A stretch of 64,000 bases of DNA from Blasia pusilla (GCA_050084515.1 CM114274.1:23312001-23376000); one strand, 5' to 3'; shown: positions 24,700 to 39,939, counted from the first letter of the stretch. A program made the numbers and translations. Notes: generated by a model from the letters alone, not told the origin.

Positions 24700-25865
24700 T
24701 GGCTTGGAGATGGCGATCGAGGGAGAACAACCCAAGAAGCGCCGAATCAAGCGACGTGAACCGAGAGAGGAACCAATGCCGGACCGTGAAGCTATAGAGG
24801 AGTCGGAGACTCGAAGAGTGAACGCCGATCGTGAGGCGTCGATGGCGACTCCTTCCGGGGCGTGGGCCCAAACTCGAGGGAAAGGACGGAGTCGAGCCAG
24901 ACGTTGGACTTGTTGAAGGTGTTGGTGGAGCAGATGTCCCAACAAAGCAAGCGGATTGCGAGTTAGAGGCCACTCGAAACCGAGTGCGGGCAAAAGCTCG
25001 CAGAAGACTAACTTGCCCACGCCATTTACCAGTGGGGGCGCTATGAAAGTGAAGGATTTCTTACGGAGGCGAATCAGATTTCGAGGCGCGAAGGGCTGCT
25101 GAGCGGGACAAGGTGACGGTAGCCATTACTTTCTGAAGGATCATGCTCTACAATGGTGGACCGCTCAACGAGAGAAATATCTGGGCGGTGAGTCACCTCA
25201 CGAGTTGGGAGGAGTTCAAGGAGTTGATTGGGGATCGGTTCACTCCGAGTACCAAGGGTTGCGTGACACGGTGGAATGCGTCGCGGATGCGGCAGAGTGG
25301 TTCCTGCGTGTATGTGAGGGAGTTTAGTGCTTGGCCCGACTTCTAGTCCGAAGATGGATGAGCACGCCGAAGAAGGCTATCTTCATTAGTGGACTCAAGC
25401 CGAGGCGTTGAGAAGGCCCTTTACCGAATGCCGGCGTTGTCGAGACTGCGCGGACCTTCGAAGCTAAGCGGAGCGGATTGGGGACGATGAGGTCCAAACC
25501 GTAAAACCCTTCGAGTCAAAAGATTTTTCAAGAAGTCGAAAAATAAGGAGGCGTTCAAAAGAGGCGGAGGGGGCCAAGACGAACAATTAGAGTAAATCGC
25601 CCGGCAAAAAACGAGTGGAACTTCATGCGCGGCGAAGGAGGACAACACTCAAAGACAGGAACGGCAAGGTCGTATGCTACAACTGTGGCAAACCGGGGCA
25701 CCTGTCGAAAGGGTGTTCGAAACCGAAGGTTAGTAATGGGAGTATGATTGCGTTTGCTGCTAAGCATCTGTTGGCGGGCGATATGGAGACGTCCCTTCAA
25801 GTCACCAAGAGGACGCACAATTTGGTGTACCTAAGATCCAAGATTGCTGATCGCAATGTGTCGTT
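24700..25865 (+). pseudogene. Element B gag with CCHC zinc knuckle, frameshifted
   Basis: A possible start is at 24710 (MAIEGEQPKKRRIKRRE), rich in basic and acidic residues. The capsid-like part near 25140-25190 reads DHALQWWTAQREKY in a shifted frame. The nucleocapsid knuckle CYNCGKPGHLSKGC lies at 25675-25716 (CX2CX4HX4C, complete). Several frame changes between these blocks break the protein. It would form the virus-like particle of the element. Confidence 0.8.
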
Positions 25866-27650
25866 GCTCATGGATACAGGTGCTTCGCACTCCTTCCTAA
25901 GCCCGAGAATCGTGAAGGAACTGGGGTTGTCTACCTCTAAGGCGGACGAGCCCATTCGAGTGGGATTTGCAGGAGGCAAGTCTCATCGGACTTTTGATTT
26001 GGTCTTGGGTTTGACAGTAGGATGCGGGGTATTCGAGTTGAAGGAGAATTTCATCAGTATGCGAAATGGACGGCATTGTGAGTTTTGGGGAATACATTCC
26101 TAGATGCGTATGAGGTGGAGTTAAGACGCCGACCATTGAGGTTGAGCGTCTTGCTAAAAGGCAAACCGTTACAGGTGCGGTTGGTCCGTGAGGTTCCAGC
26201 GAAGATGGAGTTGGTGAACTCGATCACAAGGAGGAGCATGACTGAGTGGGAGGATGGATTTCTCTGCTTGATGAGACAAGTGGAGGAGGCTACAAGCGAT
26301 ATCGCAGAGATCGTGACGCCGCCTCAAGGGAATCAGAACCACTCCAGGAAGTGGTCCAGAGTTTGAGGATGTCTTGACAAATGAGCTTCCGACTGAATTG
26401 CCGCCGCATAGAGCCGTAGATCATAAGATAGAGATCATACCCGGTTCCCAACCGCCTTCAAAAGCACCATATAGGTTGAATGAGGAGGAACTTCTTGAGT
26501 TGAAAAAGCAGTTAAGTGAGCTCTTGGAAAAGGGTTACATTAGGACTAGCAAGTCACCTTATGGAGCACCTGTTCTCTTTGTTAAGAAGAAGGATGGAAA
26601 GATGAGGCTGTATGTTGATTACCGTGCACTGAACAAAGTGACGGTTCGGAACAATTATCCCCTTCAAAGGATAGATGATCTCTTTGATAGGCTGGTAGGC
26701 GCGAGATATTTCAGTAGGATTGACTTGAAGTCAGGATATTACCAGATTCGGATTGCCGAGGCAGATGTGGAGAAGACTGCAAATGCGGGGCGAGATACGG
26801 TTCCTTTGAGTTTGTAGTGATGCCTTTCGGTCTATGTAACGCGCCTCCGACGTTCACCACATTGATGAACTCCATTTTTCACAAGGAACTGGATGAGTAT
26901 GTTATCATCTATATCGATGATATACTTATCTATTCGAAGTCACTAGAGGAGCACGTTCGACATGTGAGAGCGGTCTTGTCTAAGCTAAGGGTAAATCAGC
27001 TGTATGCGAATGTAGAGAAGAGCAAATTTGGTTTGAGTAAGATCAAATTCTTGGGTAACGTGGTCAGTGCAGATGGCATCAATCCAGACATGGAAAAGGT
27101 AAAGGCGATTTCCGAGTGGGAACCCCCATCCATTGTAAAGGGGATGAGGAGGTTCATAGGTGTGGTGCAATTTTATCGTACTTATGTGAAAAACTTTTCG
27201 GGAATTGTGAGACCTCTCACGGATTGGACGGCAAAGTTTGCCAACACGACTTGGACCCAGGAAGTTAATGAGGCATTCAACCGAGTGAAGCAGATTCTAT
27301 CGCAGGAACCAGTGTTAAAGCTGCCGGAGTTTGACAAACCGTTCGAAGTGCATACCGATGCTAGTGATTTCGCGGTTGCAGGAATGTTGGTGCAAGAAGG
27401 GAGACCGGTGGCATATGAGAGCAAGAAGCTTAGCAACACTGAAAGGAGATGGCCTACTCACGAGAAAGAGTTGTTCGCGGTGGTACATTGCTTGAGGAAG
27501 TGGCGGCATTATCTAGGGCTCCACAGACTCGAGTATTCACCGATAATATATCACTCAAGTATTTTGAGACCAGGATCGAGTGACACCGAAACAATCTACC
27601 GGCATGATACCTTGGGGTGATGGATGTAGAGTTGATCCACAAGCCAGGTA
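25866..27650 (+). pseudogene. Element B protease, reverse transcriptase and RNase H, broken
   Basis: The protease active site LLMDTGASHSFLS is at about 25866-25905. RT spans about 26374-27100, with [46 protein letters not shown] and IIYIDDILIYSKS (YIDD near 26915). RNase H follows with FEVHTDASDFAVAGMLVQEG. A frame change between about 26785 and 26816 turns the RYGSFEFVV block out of frame and creates a stop. Another follows HRLEYSP near 27540. All catalytic aspartates I can see are retained. Confidence 0.93.
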
Positions 27651-27889
27651 AAGATAATGTGATTCCGGATCGTTAAGTCGCATGAGGAGGAACACATGCC
27701 ATCGACGACATTGTGTCTTGAGAGCAATGTTCCCTAAGGAAACAGATCCGAGAGAAGGATTCGTGAAGGATATATGAAGGATGCTCAAGCAGGGGAATAC
27801 CGAGGAAGTTGAAGCAGGGGTGAGAAGGTGGCCAACATAAGGTTGAGGCACGATTTACTAAGGTTCAAACAGAGTAGGATCTATGTAGG

Positions 27890-28575
27890 GCAAGGCGAAC
27901 GCGAACCAAGGTGTTAGCGGAATGTCACAACGGACCCTTGGCGGGACATAAAGGAGAGAAATCTACGCTAGCTGTTTCAGTCGAAGCGGTTCTTTTGGCC
28001 CAACATGAAGGAGGATGTTGCTCAATATGTGAAGACTCGTGTGACTCCGCTTAGCGTTTAATAGAGTCTCTTATGATAAGAAACAGGGCTTCTTTGCATC
28101 CCTTGCCGATCCCGAAGGACCCTTGCAAAGTGTGAGTATGGATTTCATCACGAGTCTTCCGGAATCTGGGGGATACAACGATATACTTGTGATTGTTGAT
28201 CGGTTTAGCAAGTTGGCGAGATTCGTGCCGACGGTGGATTCCGCAACGGCGTATACGACGGCGCAACTATTCCTCGATAGCTGGTGGCGTGCTCATGGTT
28301 TGCCGAGGAGTATTGTTTCAGATCGGGATCCAAAGTTTACCAGTGCTTTCTGGAAGCACTTGTTCAGAAGGTTTTAGACCAAGCTGAGTTTCAGTACGGC
28401 TTTCCACCCACAGACGGATGGACAGGCTGAAAAGGTAAACTCTATCGTGAATCAGTACTTGAGGAATTATGTCCGTGCTGATCAACGCGATTGGGTCAGT
28501 GGTGAGCATGGCGGAATCTTTGCTACAACTCGACCAAGCATTTCGCAATAGGAGAATCTCCGTTTCTCCTGGCAA
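27890..28575 (+). pseudogene. Element B integrase, broken
   Basis: The HHCC region keeps both histidines (AECHNGPLAGHKGEKSTLA near 27920), but where the CxxC pair is expected the frame reads VKTRVTPLSV (28030-28060). The catalytic core shows MDFITSLPESGGYNDILVIV with the first acidic residue, then SIVSDRDPKFTSAFWKHLF with the second. After a stop, the frame gives [16 protein letters not shown]. Frameshifts and stops make it inactive as read. Confidence 0.88.
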
Positions 28576-29211
28576 ATGGACGAGAGCGAGGGGCCTCTTG
28601 ATCTAGCCCTTCGAAGGGTACTACATTGGCACAAACACGACAAGTTTACGGCACAAAGTTTGTTGGTAGAGATGCGAGAACGAGAAGAGAGCGCGAGGCG
28701 AAGTCTTGCAAAGGCTCAAATGAGGTACGTTAAGCATGCTAACAAGAGTCGGCGCCAAGTACGATTCCAAGTTGGAGAACAAGTGTGGTTGAGTGTGAAG
28801 AATCTCACTCTTCCGAAAAGAGTTGTCTGCAAAGCCGCCCCGCCAAGTATCTTTGGACCGTATGTGATTGTGGCAAACCCGTTTGAGGATGTGTATACGT
28901 TGAGGCTGCCGGACGAGTTCAAGATTCACTCGACCTTTCATGTGTCATTGTTGAAGAAATACCTTCAAGATAATGGACGTTTCGAGCGGAGACAAGTGGT
29001 GAGACCGCACCCGGTCATCGTAAATGAGGAGCCGGAGTTCGAGGTCGAGACCATCTTACGTTCGAGGCGTCGGGCCAACAAGTATGAATACTTGGTCAAA
29101 TGGAAGGGCCACCATGTGAAGGAGGCGACTTGGATTGCGGAGGCGGATTTGGAAAACGCGCAAGAGATTTTGCGTGACTGCAAGCGAACACAAGCGAAGC
29201 ACATACGTTAG
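28576..29211 (+). CDS. Element B integrase C terminus with chromodomain (open fragment)
   Basis: This open frame of 211 residues is the C-terminal part of the element B polyprotein. It has the GPY/F-like region (QVGEQVWLSVKNL and FGPYVIV) followed by FHVSLLKKYLQDNGR. It ends in a chromodomain (about residues 150-205: EFEVETILRSRR, YEYLVKWKGH, ATWIAEADL), which in chromoviruses guides integration towards specific chromatin. It is a fragment of pol, not an independent gene: the first methionine is only the first one after the upstream break. Confidence 0.85.
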   Translation: MDESEGPLDLALRRVLHWHKHDKFTAQSLLVEMREREESARRSLAKAQMRYVKHANKSRRQVRFQVGEQVWLSVKNLTLPKRVVCKAAPPSIFGPYVIVANPFEDVYTLRLPDEFKIHSTFHVSLLKKYLQDNGRFERRQVVRPHPVIVNEEPEFEVETILRSRRRANKYEYLVKWKGHHVKEATWIAEADLENAQEILRDCKRTQAKHIR

Positions 29212-29888
29212 TACGAGGAGAAGCTAGAGACATGACTTGTAATCAATGGAATCTTGGGCCGAAGGCCGTTGTAACTAGAATATGCTAGTGTTGCAATAAA
29301 GGAGTGTATGGATTTGGAGATTCGATACCAGTGTTGATTGCAACTTGTATGTGGTAGTGCATGGCTATGAGTCGTTCATCATAGACTTAGAATGTACGAC
29401 AAGAGGACAGACAAGGAGTATTTGAGGTGAGAGCTCGTATATGGATAAGCACCTAGAACAGGACCTTGTGTTGGATTACACTCGCGCTCGCCCTAGCGTC
29501 GGCGGGGCAGATGAAGTCTGTCTTGGGGCTTGGGGTGATCTTACTTGTGGCCACATAAGTAAACTTAGTGACGCGCCTAAGTCGAATACGAGAGCGACCC
29601 AATAGTAGTACGATTTGTGGACCATGTAAACAAGTGTGATGTTTACAGTAATGAGTCGAAAGAGTCTAAGGTTGCACACTTAGTTAGCTTATTTGATAGG
29701 TTAGTTCCTTGGAACTAGTCCAGGCTTATCGAAGATGAGAGGCTAATAATTCTAAGTGGGGCAAAGCGACAACTAGAGACTAAGAGGAATTGCGGGTTAG
29801 CCACCAGAACGCAATTCAATGTCAAGGGGTAGGCTGCCCAGGAGACTTGACATAATAAAATTTTGCGTTGATGAGGGCATCAACCTCT
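29212..29888 (+). other. Element B 3' untranslated region
   Basis: No coding content is seen between the chromodomain stop and the polypurine tract. The stretch is GA-rich and ordinary for the 3' internal region of a chromovirus. Confidence 0.6.
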
Positions 29889-29902
29889 AAAAGAGGGGTG
29901 AG
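29888..29902 (+). promoter_or_regulatory. Polypurine tract of element B
   Basis: aaaagaggggtgag lies immediately before the TGTCGCGACC start of the right LTR. This is the position and composition expected of the plus-strand primer. Confidence 0.85.
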
Positions 29903-30904
29903 TGTCGCGACCCTCATGACCAAAAAAGTGCCAAGCGGAACATCGGAACATTAGCGGGCTCACTCTAAGATGGTTTGCGCGTTGGAGTTGTCTCAAAGAG
30001 GAGACAAGAGACGAGACGCGAGCGAGAAGTCGCGTTGCAGATGTGATGGTCGCGACTCAGAAACCTGGACCAAACGCGGAATGAGACTTGAAAGAAGTCG
30101 AGTCTAGGAAGTGTGTTGCCAAAGGAAAGATCCGGATTTGGAACGCCACTTGCGTTTGAGAGTTTCCGACTGTATTTATGGCCATAACTTTTAGCGCGGA
30201 GATGCGTTTGGAGCAAATAAGAGTGCGTTGGAAAGCTTATGGAGAGCCACTTCAAACACTCCAAATATCGCTGCAAACGCATAAGCAGCGGCCGAGATAC
30301 GACCCGAAAACGACTGTAAGTGGAGTCGGGTTGAGGGCCACATTGAAGGGCCCAAACCTCTTTTCCCAAAGGGGAGGGGTTATTGGAGAACCCCAGAAGT
30401 ACTAGTAAGGGGGAAGGTCTCCGAGAGTGCTTGGAACCCAAACCCCACTTTGGGCGCCGCGGGGCGGCTCAAGGGCATGGAACGGAACGCGAGTTTGGGC
30501 GTTGGGTTGAAAAACCTGCACCAAGTCCATTGAGGTGATTTTAGACATCCCTCTTGGATTCCACACCGCAACTCAATTACTTGGGTCTCGGTTCGGAACT
30601 CACACGAGGACCGTTGAACAGTTGGGATCGCTAGGCGTGCAAGTGCCGTTTCAAATCCCTAGACTAACCAGGAAGTCTGTTCCAAGTCTTGAAGGACTTG
30701 CCATGTGTTGGGAGCTAGGAACTAAGGAAAGTTGAGCTTGATGAGACGCCGAGTTGAGGACTCGATGGGTTGGAACGCCGGTTGGCCAAACCCGACTAAC
30801 GGGAGTGCGTGTTTGGGTGCAGATCGGCGATGAGTTCGTGACCTACTGAACGCACGCTTCCGCAACACTAAAGATTGACGTTCAAGGAGAGTAGGGGCGC
30901 GACA
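29903..30904 (+). repeat. Right (3') LTR of element B
   Basis: It has the same termini as the left LTR and 1,002 bp. Differences are mainly one-base gains or losses in short homopolymers (for example agaaccccagaag for agaacccagaag, and gatcggcgatg for gatcgcgatg). It ends GGCGCGACA and is followed by the CTCTG duplication. Confidence 0.97.
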
Positions 30905-32070
30905 CTCTGCCTATGGGCCCCTCCACATGTCCAACAAGATAACATCGGTCCATGCCGGGCAACATATGTAGGTACAGGTCGTTGCCTCATAGGCTCACCG
31001 TACCCGCCCTACTTTCTGGGCACAATGGCCCCCTCTGTGGTACTAGTCCTCGCTGTGGCACATGTGGGGTCACCGTCGCTCGTGGACCCATCGACTCTCG
31101 AGAAAATCCAGCAGTCACTACCTGCTCCTCACTCATGGTGAGCTCAATACGCTCAAACAACTCAAAGACCACCTTCAATGTGGGCTTCGCTGTGTGAATC
31201 AGCACTGCATCTTGGACTCTCCTCCGTAGTTCTCGATCCAAAACCCCGTACCAATATTGGACTGACTACGCCTTAGTCACTCCATACGTAGCAATGATCA
31301 GCCTCCTCATGCGTGTGAATGCCTCTCTCAAACTCTCACCCAATCGTCGCTGAAATTCCTGTAGACTCTTCAACTTGTCGGTGCGTACGCCCTGGTAGCT
31401 CTTCCCTAATTGTCAGAAGAACTCCACTGTGGGGCTGAAGCTGGGTGGAACTCTACCACCAGAGGTCTCTGCCACATCACATGTCTTATTGCCCTCCTCC
31501 CCATCTAGTCTCCGGGTTGATGGTGTGGGTCTCTCTCCTCTCACAATGCCATTATATGCCTCGCGACCACTAGTGGACAAATACCCTAGAGCCCAATACA
31601 TCCTCCTGGCATTAATCTCTACCGAATATAGTGATCAAAACTCCATGTAGTCATCCATCGAAGGACCCTCCAAGTGCAGGAACAACCCCTTCCATGCCAT
31701 GAAAGGGTTGAACCGTGGCGGGGTCCGTATCTCTTGGAAGTCGCACCATGTTTCAAACTCCTAGATAAAATCATCTAAGTCGATGGTGCCCACTGCACTC
31801 GAGAAACGACGCATGCCCCGATGGCCCATGTCGTCCATCTTCTACCAAGTACTACTGTCTCTGTCTACGATCTTGTCACCTGACCTAGTGTCTAGTGATG
31901 ACGATCCAACCACGGATGGATGTCGAGGTAGCTCCTCACTGGTAACCCCTCGGTATCTCACTCCACTCCGTGTCATACCACTACCACTACTAGCACTATC
32001 CTGTTCTTCCGAACCCTGGAAGAAAGCCGTGATGACAAACCCTGTCTCACACACTTCTTACTAGCTCACC
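30905..32070 (-). pseudogene. Element A gag, broken
   Basis: The minus strand has short open stretches with gag-like wording such as FNPFMAWKGLFLHLEGPSMD (about 31720-31660). Near the junction with element B it has CWTCGGAHRQ, the first part of a CCHC knuckle whose last residues lie at 23555-23540. Frames are interrupted many times. Confidence 0.65.
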
Positions 32071-32728
32071 TATGCTAACATCAATCGCGTGATGACATAT
32101 CCGGCCTCATGCACACTCAACACTCGGACTCACCATGAGCCTCCCAACTGACTCACCTAACCTAGCGACACTCTCGGTTCATACATGCGACCCCTACGCG
32201 GCAACTGCCGTATATCCACCAACATGCTACATATGAACAGAATCTACACTCATCACAATCACTGCACCCACCTAGCACCAACTACTACCCGATACCCAAC
32301 ACTCTCAATCACACACGACAAGTGCAGGAAAAGGGACTTGAATGGGTAACCTGATCACGTCCTCCAACCTGGTGCACCGTCAACATGCACTCCCCCATGG
32401 GACACGACAACCTCCTCGACCAACACGTCGATCCTCCCGTCAACAGATGCAGACAATCCGTTGGCATCATGCGCACTGACCCTCCATCGTCAACTCTGAA
32501 AAACTGAGTACAAGCCCGCTCAACCACGTAGCGCTCCTAACCATGTAAGTAGTTCCACCCTGGTAACCTGGTCACCACATCCTAAACCCTACCACGTTGC
32601 CATCCAACCATGTTGATGGGGGGGGGGGGGCTTGGCCTGCACCCCTATGGGCCTCCCCAAGTTGGGGGAAGGACATAAATGCGGGGGGGGAAGGAGGCTG
32701 GCTGACCAAGGCAACTCCCTTGCCTACC
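32071..32728 (-). other. Element A leader between LTR and gag
   Basis: This is non-coding. It holds a run of 13 G (32618-32630), other G-rich runs near 32683 and repeated ggtaacctggt words. No clear primer-binding site is visible next to the LTR end at 32728. Confidence 0.5.
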
Positions 32729-34099
<1,371 letters not shown>

Positions 34100-35570
34100 A
34101 AGTGAATCAAAAGAATGACATGCCCATCTTATTATAATTGCAGAGGTTGCTCTAGGAAAGACTATGGAGACACATATGTTTTTCTCCCTAGTTGTACCTT
34201 TTGTGAGAATATCTGCCATGTCATGGGTGTCACTATCTACTACTTATATCAAACCCTTTTGTATCATCTCCTTAATAAAATGATATTGAATGTTGATGGG
34301 TTTGGTCCTCTCACTAGATCTTGTTATCCTTAACAAAGCAATAACAATCTGGTTATCACATTATACTTTAGTCCTTCCTTGTTGATTCCCTATCCCACTT
34401 AATAAATTTCCTAACCAAGTTGCATGTGTGAGAACTCTAGTTAGAGCCATGTACTTTGCTTTAATACTCTGTACTCTGATTTGGCTTTCTTTGGGCACAT
34501 GTCTGTCCTAACAAGAAATAGAAACTAGAGGTTGATGTCGATCATCATGATTACCTTCCCAATGAGCATCAGAGTAACCACACAATGGTTATGAGCTATC
34601 TTTTCTAGTGTACACAAGCCCTAAGTTTGTTGTCCCTTTTAGATATGTAAAAATCCTATTCATAGCAGCCCAATGGGTTGGACCTGATTCAACCATATAT
34701 CTAGAAATCATACTTACCGCAAAAGAAATGTCAGGTCTGCTACTAACCATTGCCCACATCGATCAAACCCTCTGTTGCACTTTTATAAGGTATTTTTCTC
34801 ATGAAGCTTCTTTCTTCTTCATTCTTGGGGTATCAACACATTTGTAGTTAGACATTTTAAACCTTGCAAGTACACTATCTACATACCTACTTTGAAATAG
34901 TCTAATCTATCCTTCCTTCGTGTTCCTAGTTACTTTTAATAGAAGAAAATGGAGGATTTATCCCAAATCTGTCATTCTGAACTCCTTTTTCATTGACACC
35001 TCTACATATAGTAGCACCCTAATCAGTACAACATCATCATGTATAGGGCCAATTGAACAAAATGTTCATGACCATTCAAAATGTACACATTTTTGTCATT
35101 ATCACATCTTCAAATTCTTATTCTGATAAAAAACTATCCATTAGTTGATACCACACTCCGGATGACAGTTAAATTCCATAAATGGACTTGTGCAGCCTAC
35201 AAACTTGATCTTGGGAAGTAGGAATTGACAGAGCAAGCATAACTCATATTGAATTTTTTGTAAAGTATAAATTTTTTATATACTTTTGATTTCTGCTTTA
35301 GAATATGTAGATATGTATATCTTGAAAAAACATCTATAAAAGTCAAGAATGCCCTAGCTCCATGGAATGTACATGTGCTTATTCGTCCAAAAACATCATA
35401 ATGAATTAAGCCAAGAACATCTTCAGCTCTCTTACCATCATCTTTATGAGACCAGGGACATACAACACATCTAGGATGAGAATTTATACTCCATTGAGTA
35501 GCTTGATGCTTACAGACTGAGTTCCTTGGATAGGTTATTTTGTGTCATCTCCCAAATATACCACCGATTG
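34100..35570 (-). pseudogene. Ty1/copia pol relic (integrase, RT, RNase H pieces)
   Basis: Minus-strand translation in shifting frames gives an integrase-core-like stretch (GLIHYDVFGRISTCTFHGAR and FLTFIDVFSRYTYLHILKQK, about 35440-35260). It then gives the copia RT end (SRYMVESGPTHWAAMNRIF and YLKGTTNLGLVY, about 34720-34610). The RNase H end follows (KPINIQYHFIKEMIQKG, DTHDMADILTKGTT, about 34290-34190). INT-before-RT order and the ADILTK motif define copia. The segment between integrase and RT is mostly deleted and stops are frequent. Confidence 0.8.
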
Positions 35571-35639
35571 CTAATCTGAATTAATTACTAGTTTGAAAAG
35601 TGTTAAATGTGTTGAGGTGGTGAGCCATGTGCTGTCTTG

Positions 35640-36489
35640 GTCTCTCATCATGCTCAACCTTCCTAGTTTTGCGGTTTACAACACAAACAAGCAAGTCTCG
35701 CAAGACTTGGGACAGACTTTCTGGTCGGTTTACGAATCTCAAACTGTCCAATGGACATCCAATGAGTCCCTAATTGAGACTCACACAAATTGAATCACGG
35801 GTTAGAATCCAAGTGTGGTGTACAAAGTCCACTCCCTTGGATCAAGTTTGGGTTTTGAGTTCCAACGCCAAACTCTCGTTCCATCCCGTGCCCTTGAGAC
35901 GCCGTTTGGTGCACAAAGTGGGGTTCGTGTTCCAAGAAATCTTGGAGAGACTCCCCCTTACTAGTACTTATGGGGATCTTCGGGGTCCCCCTAACTTTAG
36001 CAAAAGATAATCGGGCCCCTCAAATTGGCCCTCAACCCGATTGCTCTTACAGTCGTTTTCGGCCAATATCTCAGTTTGTAATTCTGTTTTTGCTAAGATC
36101 TTTGGTGCGTTGGAAGCATCTCAAGATAAGCTTTCCAACACGCCCTTACTTGTCTCAAACGCATCTTGAGGCTAAATTTTATGGTCCAAAATACAATCAA
36201 ATTCCCCAAACGCTAGTCGTGTTCCAAAACTCGTTCTCACCTCTTTGGCAACCAACCTTCCAATACTCAACTCATCTCAAGTCTTGGTTCACGTTTGGTC
36301 TAGATTTCTTATTTGCAACCACTAACACATGAAACACACAACTATGTTCTGCATTTCGTCTCTTGGACTTTTCGAAGAGACTTTCGAAAAGCCTCTCCAA
36401 GGCGCGATCACCGCAGCGTGAGTCCATTTGAGTTCTGATATTCTGCTTGGTGCCCATTTGGTGTTTGTTATGTTATGAGGGTTGCGACA
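35640..36489 (-). mobile_element. Truncated LTR relic of a chromovirus-like family
   Basis: On the minus strand it starts TGTCGCAACCCTCATAAC at 36489. It then parallels the solo LTR at 38244-39268 (for instance cttggatcaag, gtctctcc, and the gccaaatt/gccgagata module) until about 35640, where similarity stops. The last ~170 bp of the LTR are missing. It lies within copia sequence. Confidence 0.75.
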
Positions 36490-37330
36490 TCCAATGAACA
36501 ACAATAATTTTGATTGTCATATGTCCTCTTGCTTGATCAAATTGGTCCACAGAGATCAGATTCTTCCTGAGACCAAGGACATGCAACACATCTCGTCTAC
36601 CAACTTGTACTCCATTCAGAGGTTTGGCCTTACTGATTGAGTTCCTTGGATTTAATGTTTTGTTTCATCTCCCAAATAAACCACCGATTGCTGATCTATA
36701 TTATGGTCTATGGTCTTAAGGCAACATAAGGCAATACTTAATGAGCATAATCTCTCACTCCAACACTTTTATGGTCGAGGGTATAACAACAATTTTGAAT
36801 GTCACATGTCCTCGTGCTTGACCAAAATGGTCCATTCCTCTTGAGACCAAGGACATACAACATATCTAGTCGACCAGTTTGTACTCCATTCAAAGGTTTG
36901 GCCTTACTAACTGAGTTCCTTGGATTCCATATTTTATGTCATCTCCCGAATAAACCACCGATTGTTGATCTGTACTATGGTCTATGGTCTCAAGGCAGCA
37001 TAAGGCACTACTAAATGAGTACAATCACTCACTCTAACACTTTTGTGGTCCAGGATACAACAATAATTTTGATTGTCACATATCCTCCTGCTTGATCAAA
37101 TTGATCCATTGAGATCATATTCTTCTTGAGACCAGGGACATACAACACATATGGGATGACAGTTTATACTCCATTCAGTATCTTGATGCTTACTAGCTGA
37201 GTTCCTTGGATAGGTTGTTTTGTGTCATCTCCCAAATACACCACCGATTGCTGATATGTAGTATGGTCTATGGTCTCAAGTCAGCATAAGGCACTACTTA
37301 ATGAGTACAATCTCTCTTTCTAAGGTTGGA
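36490..37330 (-). repeat. Imperfect tandem array of a ~275-bp copia fragment
   Basis: Three consecutive units (about 36490-36780, 36781-37050, 37051-37330) share acaacaataattttgattgt, gagaccagggacatacaaca, gagttccttgga, catctcccaaata and caccgattg in the same order. A partial fourth copy is at 35450-35590. The minus strand reads DVLHVLGLRKNLISVDQF, the copia stretch just before the integrase. It appears to be local amplification of one piece of a copia element. Confidence 0.8.
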
Positions 37331-38164
37331 AGCTTTAGTCCTCATTTGGTCTCATGCACAAAATTCACAACACACTAAGTAAGAGCATATGATGATATTG
37401 CTTAGCTGGTCACACTAGAAGGTATTTTCTTCATATTTAGTATTGTTGATTTATTGCCCAAAGCTGCTGCAGTGGAGAATAGTAATGTTCATTGGAGGTC
37501 CTAATCGGGTAGAGTAGATGGTTCGCAGGAGGGATTCGTGTTTGGCACTTGAAAGCTCAATAACAACTCTTGCACCTTGTGTGATGATGGTAATGACACC
37601 TCTAGTCACTACTTGGCACTTGGCTTGGCACTCTGCACATAAGTCATAAGACACAGAGCAAGTCATAAGACCTCTTATGAACAAATTTTTTTAAATGCTT
37701 TCAACTGAATATCATGGAGGAAGCGTTTCGAATGTCTAATCTCTCTCTCTCGACAGAAAATCCAGAAAAGCCATTAGTGAAGAAGAGGCACTACTACCTA
37801 AGTACATTCTCACACTCTCTCAAAGACACATGCTTTTCATACATTAGAAACTTTACCAATGCAAAAATTTTGGTCGCGAATCTAGGCTACTGAATGTATA
37901 GAAGAGTTTAGGGTTTATTGATTCGGAAATGCTACAGAGTTGGGGATCTTCCACTAAAAAATGTCATCAATTGGCAATAAACACAACACCCATGATCAAA
38001 ATATCCTGAAACAAAAAACCTTCGATATACAATCAAAGCATTTCCTACGATTATAATATGACTTGCTGAAGCAGAATAAACATATAATATTCCGAGAGAG
38101 AGAGAATGTACTCATTATCTACTGCATATCTATCCGAGAAAGAGAGACTAAGTAGTGTCTGTCT

Positions 38165-38170
<6 letters not shown>
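37331..38170. other. Unassigned spacer
   Basis: No coding content or recognised repeat is seen apart from short GA runs near 37740, 38096 and 38140 that foreshadow the microsatellite. Confidence 0.5.

Positions 38171-38243
<73 letters not shown>
38171..38243. repeat. Compound (GA)n(GT)n microsatellite
   Basis: GA repeats to 38218 change to GT repeats that run directly into the start of the solo LTR. Confidence 0.97.

Positions 38244-39939
<1,696 letters not shown>

Larger units (their letters stand above)
23561..30904 (+). mobile_element. Ty3/gypsy chromovirus, element B, structurally complete
   Basis: This is a 7.3-kb element with two near-identical LTRs, a primer-binding site, a polypurine tract and a five-base target duplication (CTCTG). 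Domains on the plus strand run gag, CCHC knuckle, protease, RT, RNase H, integrase and chromodomain, the chromovirus order. It lies in the opposite orientation inside element A, exactly in the codons of A's zinc knuckle. The frames are broken by indels and stops, so it is non-autonomous as read. Some of those breaks may be sequence errors. Confidence 0.95.

Noticed and set aside
24644-25020. Minus-strand open frames of 109 residues
   Set aside because: They are antisense to the GC-rich gag of element B and have no family motifs.
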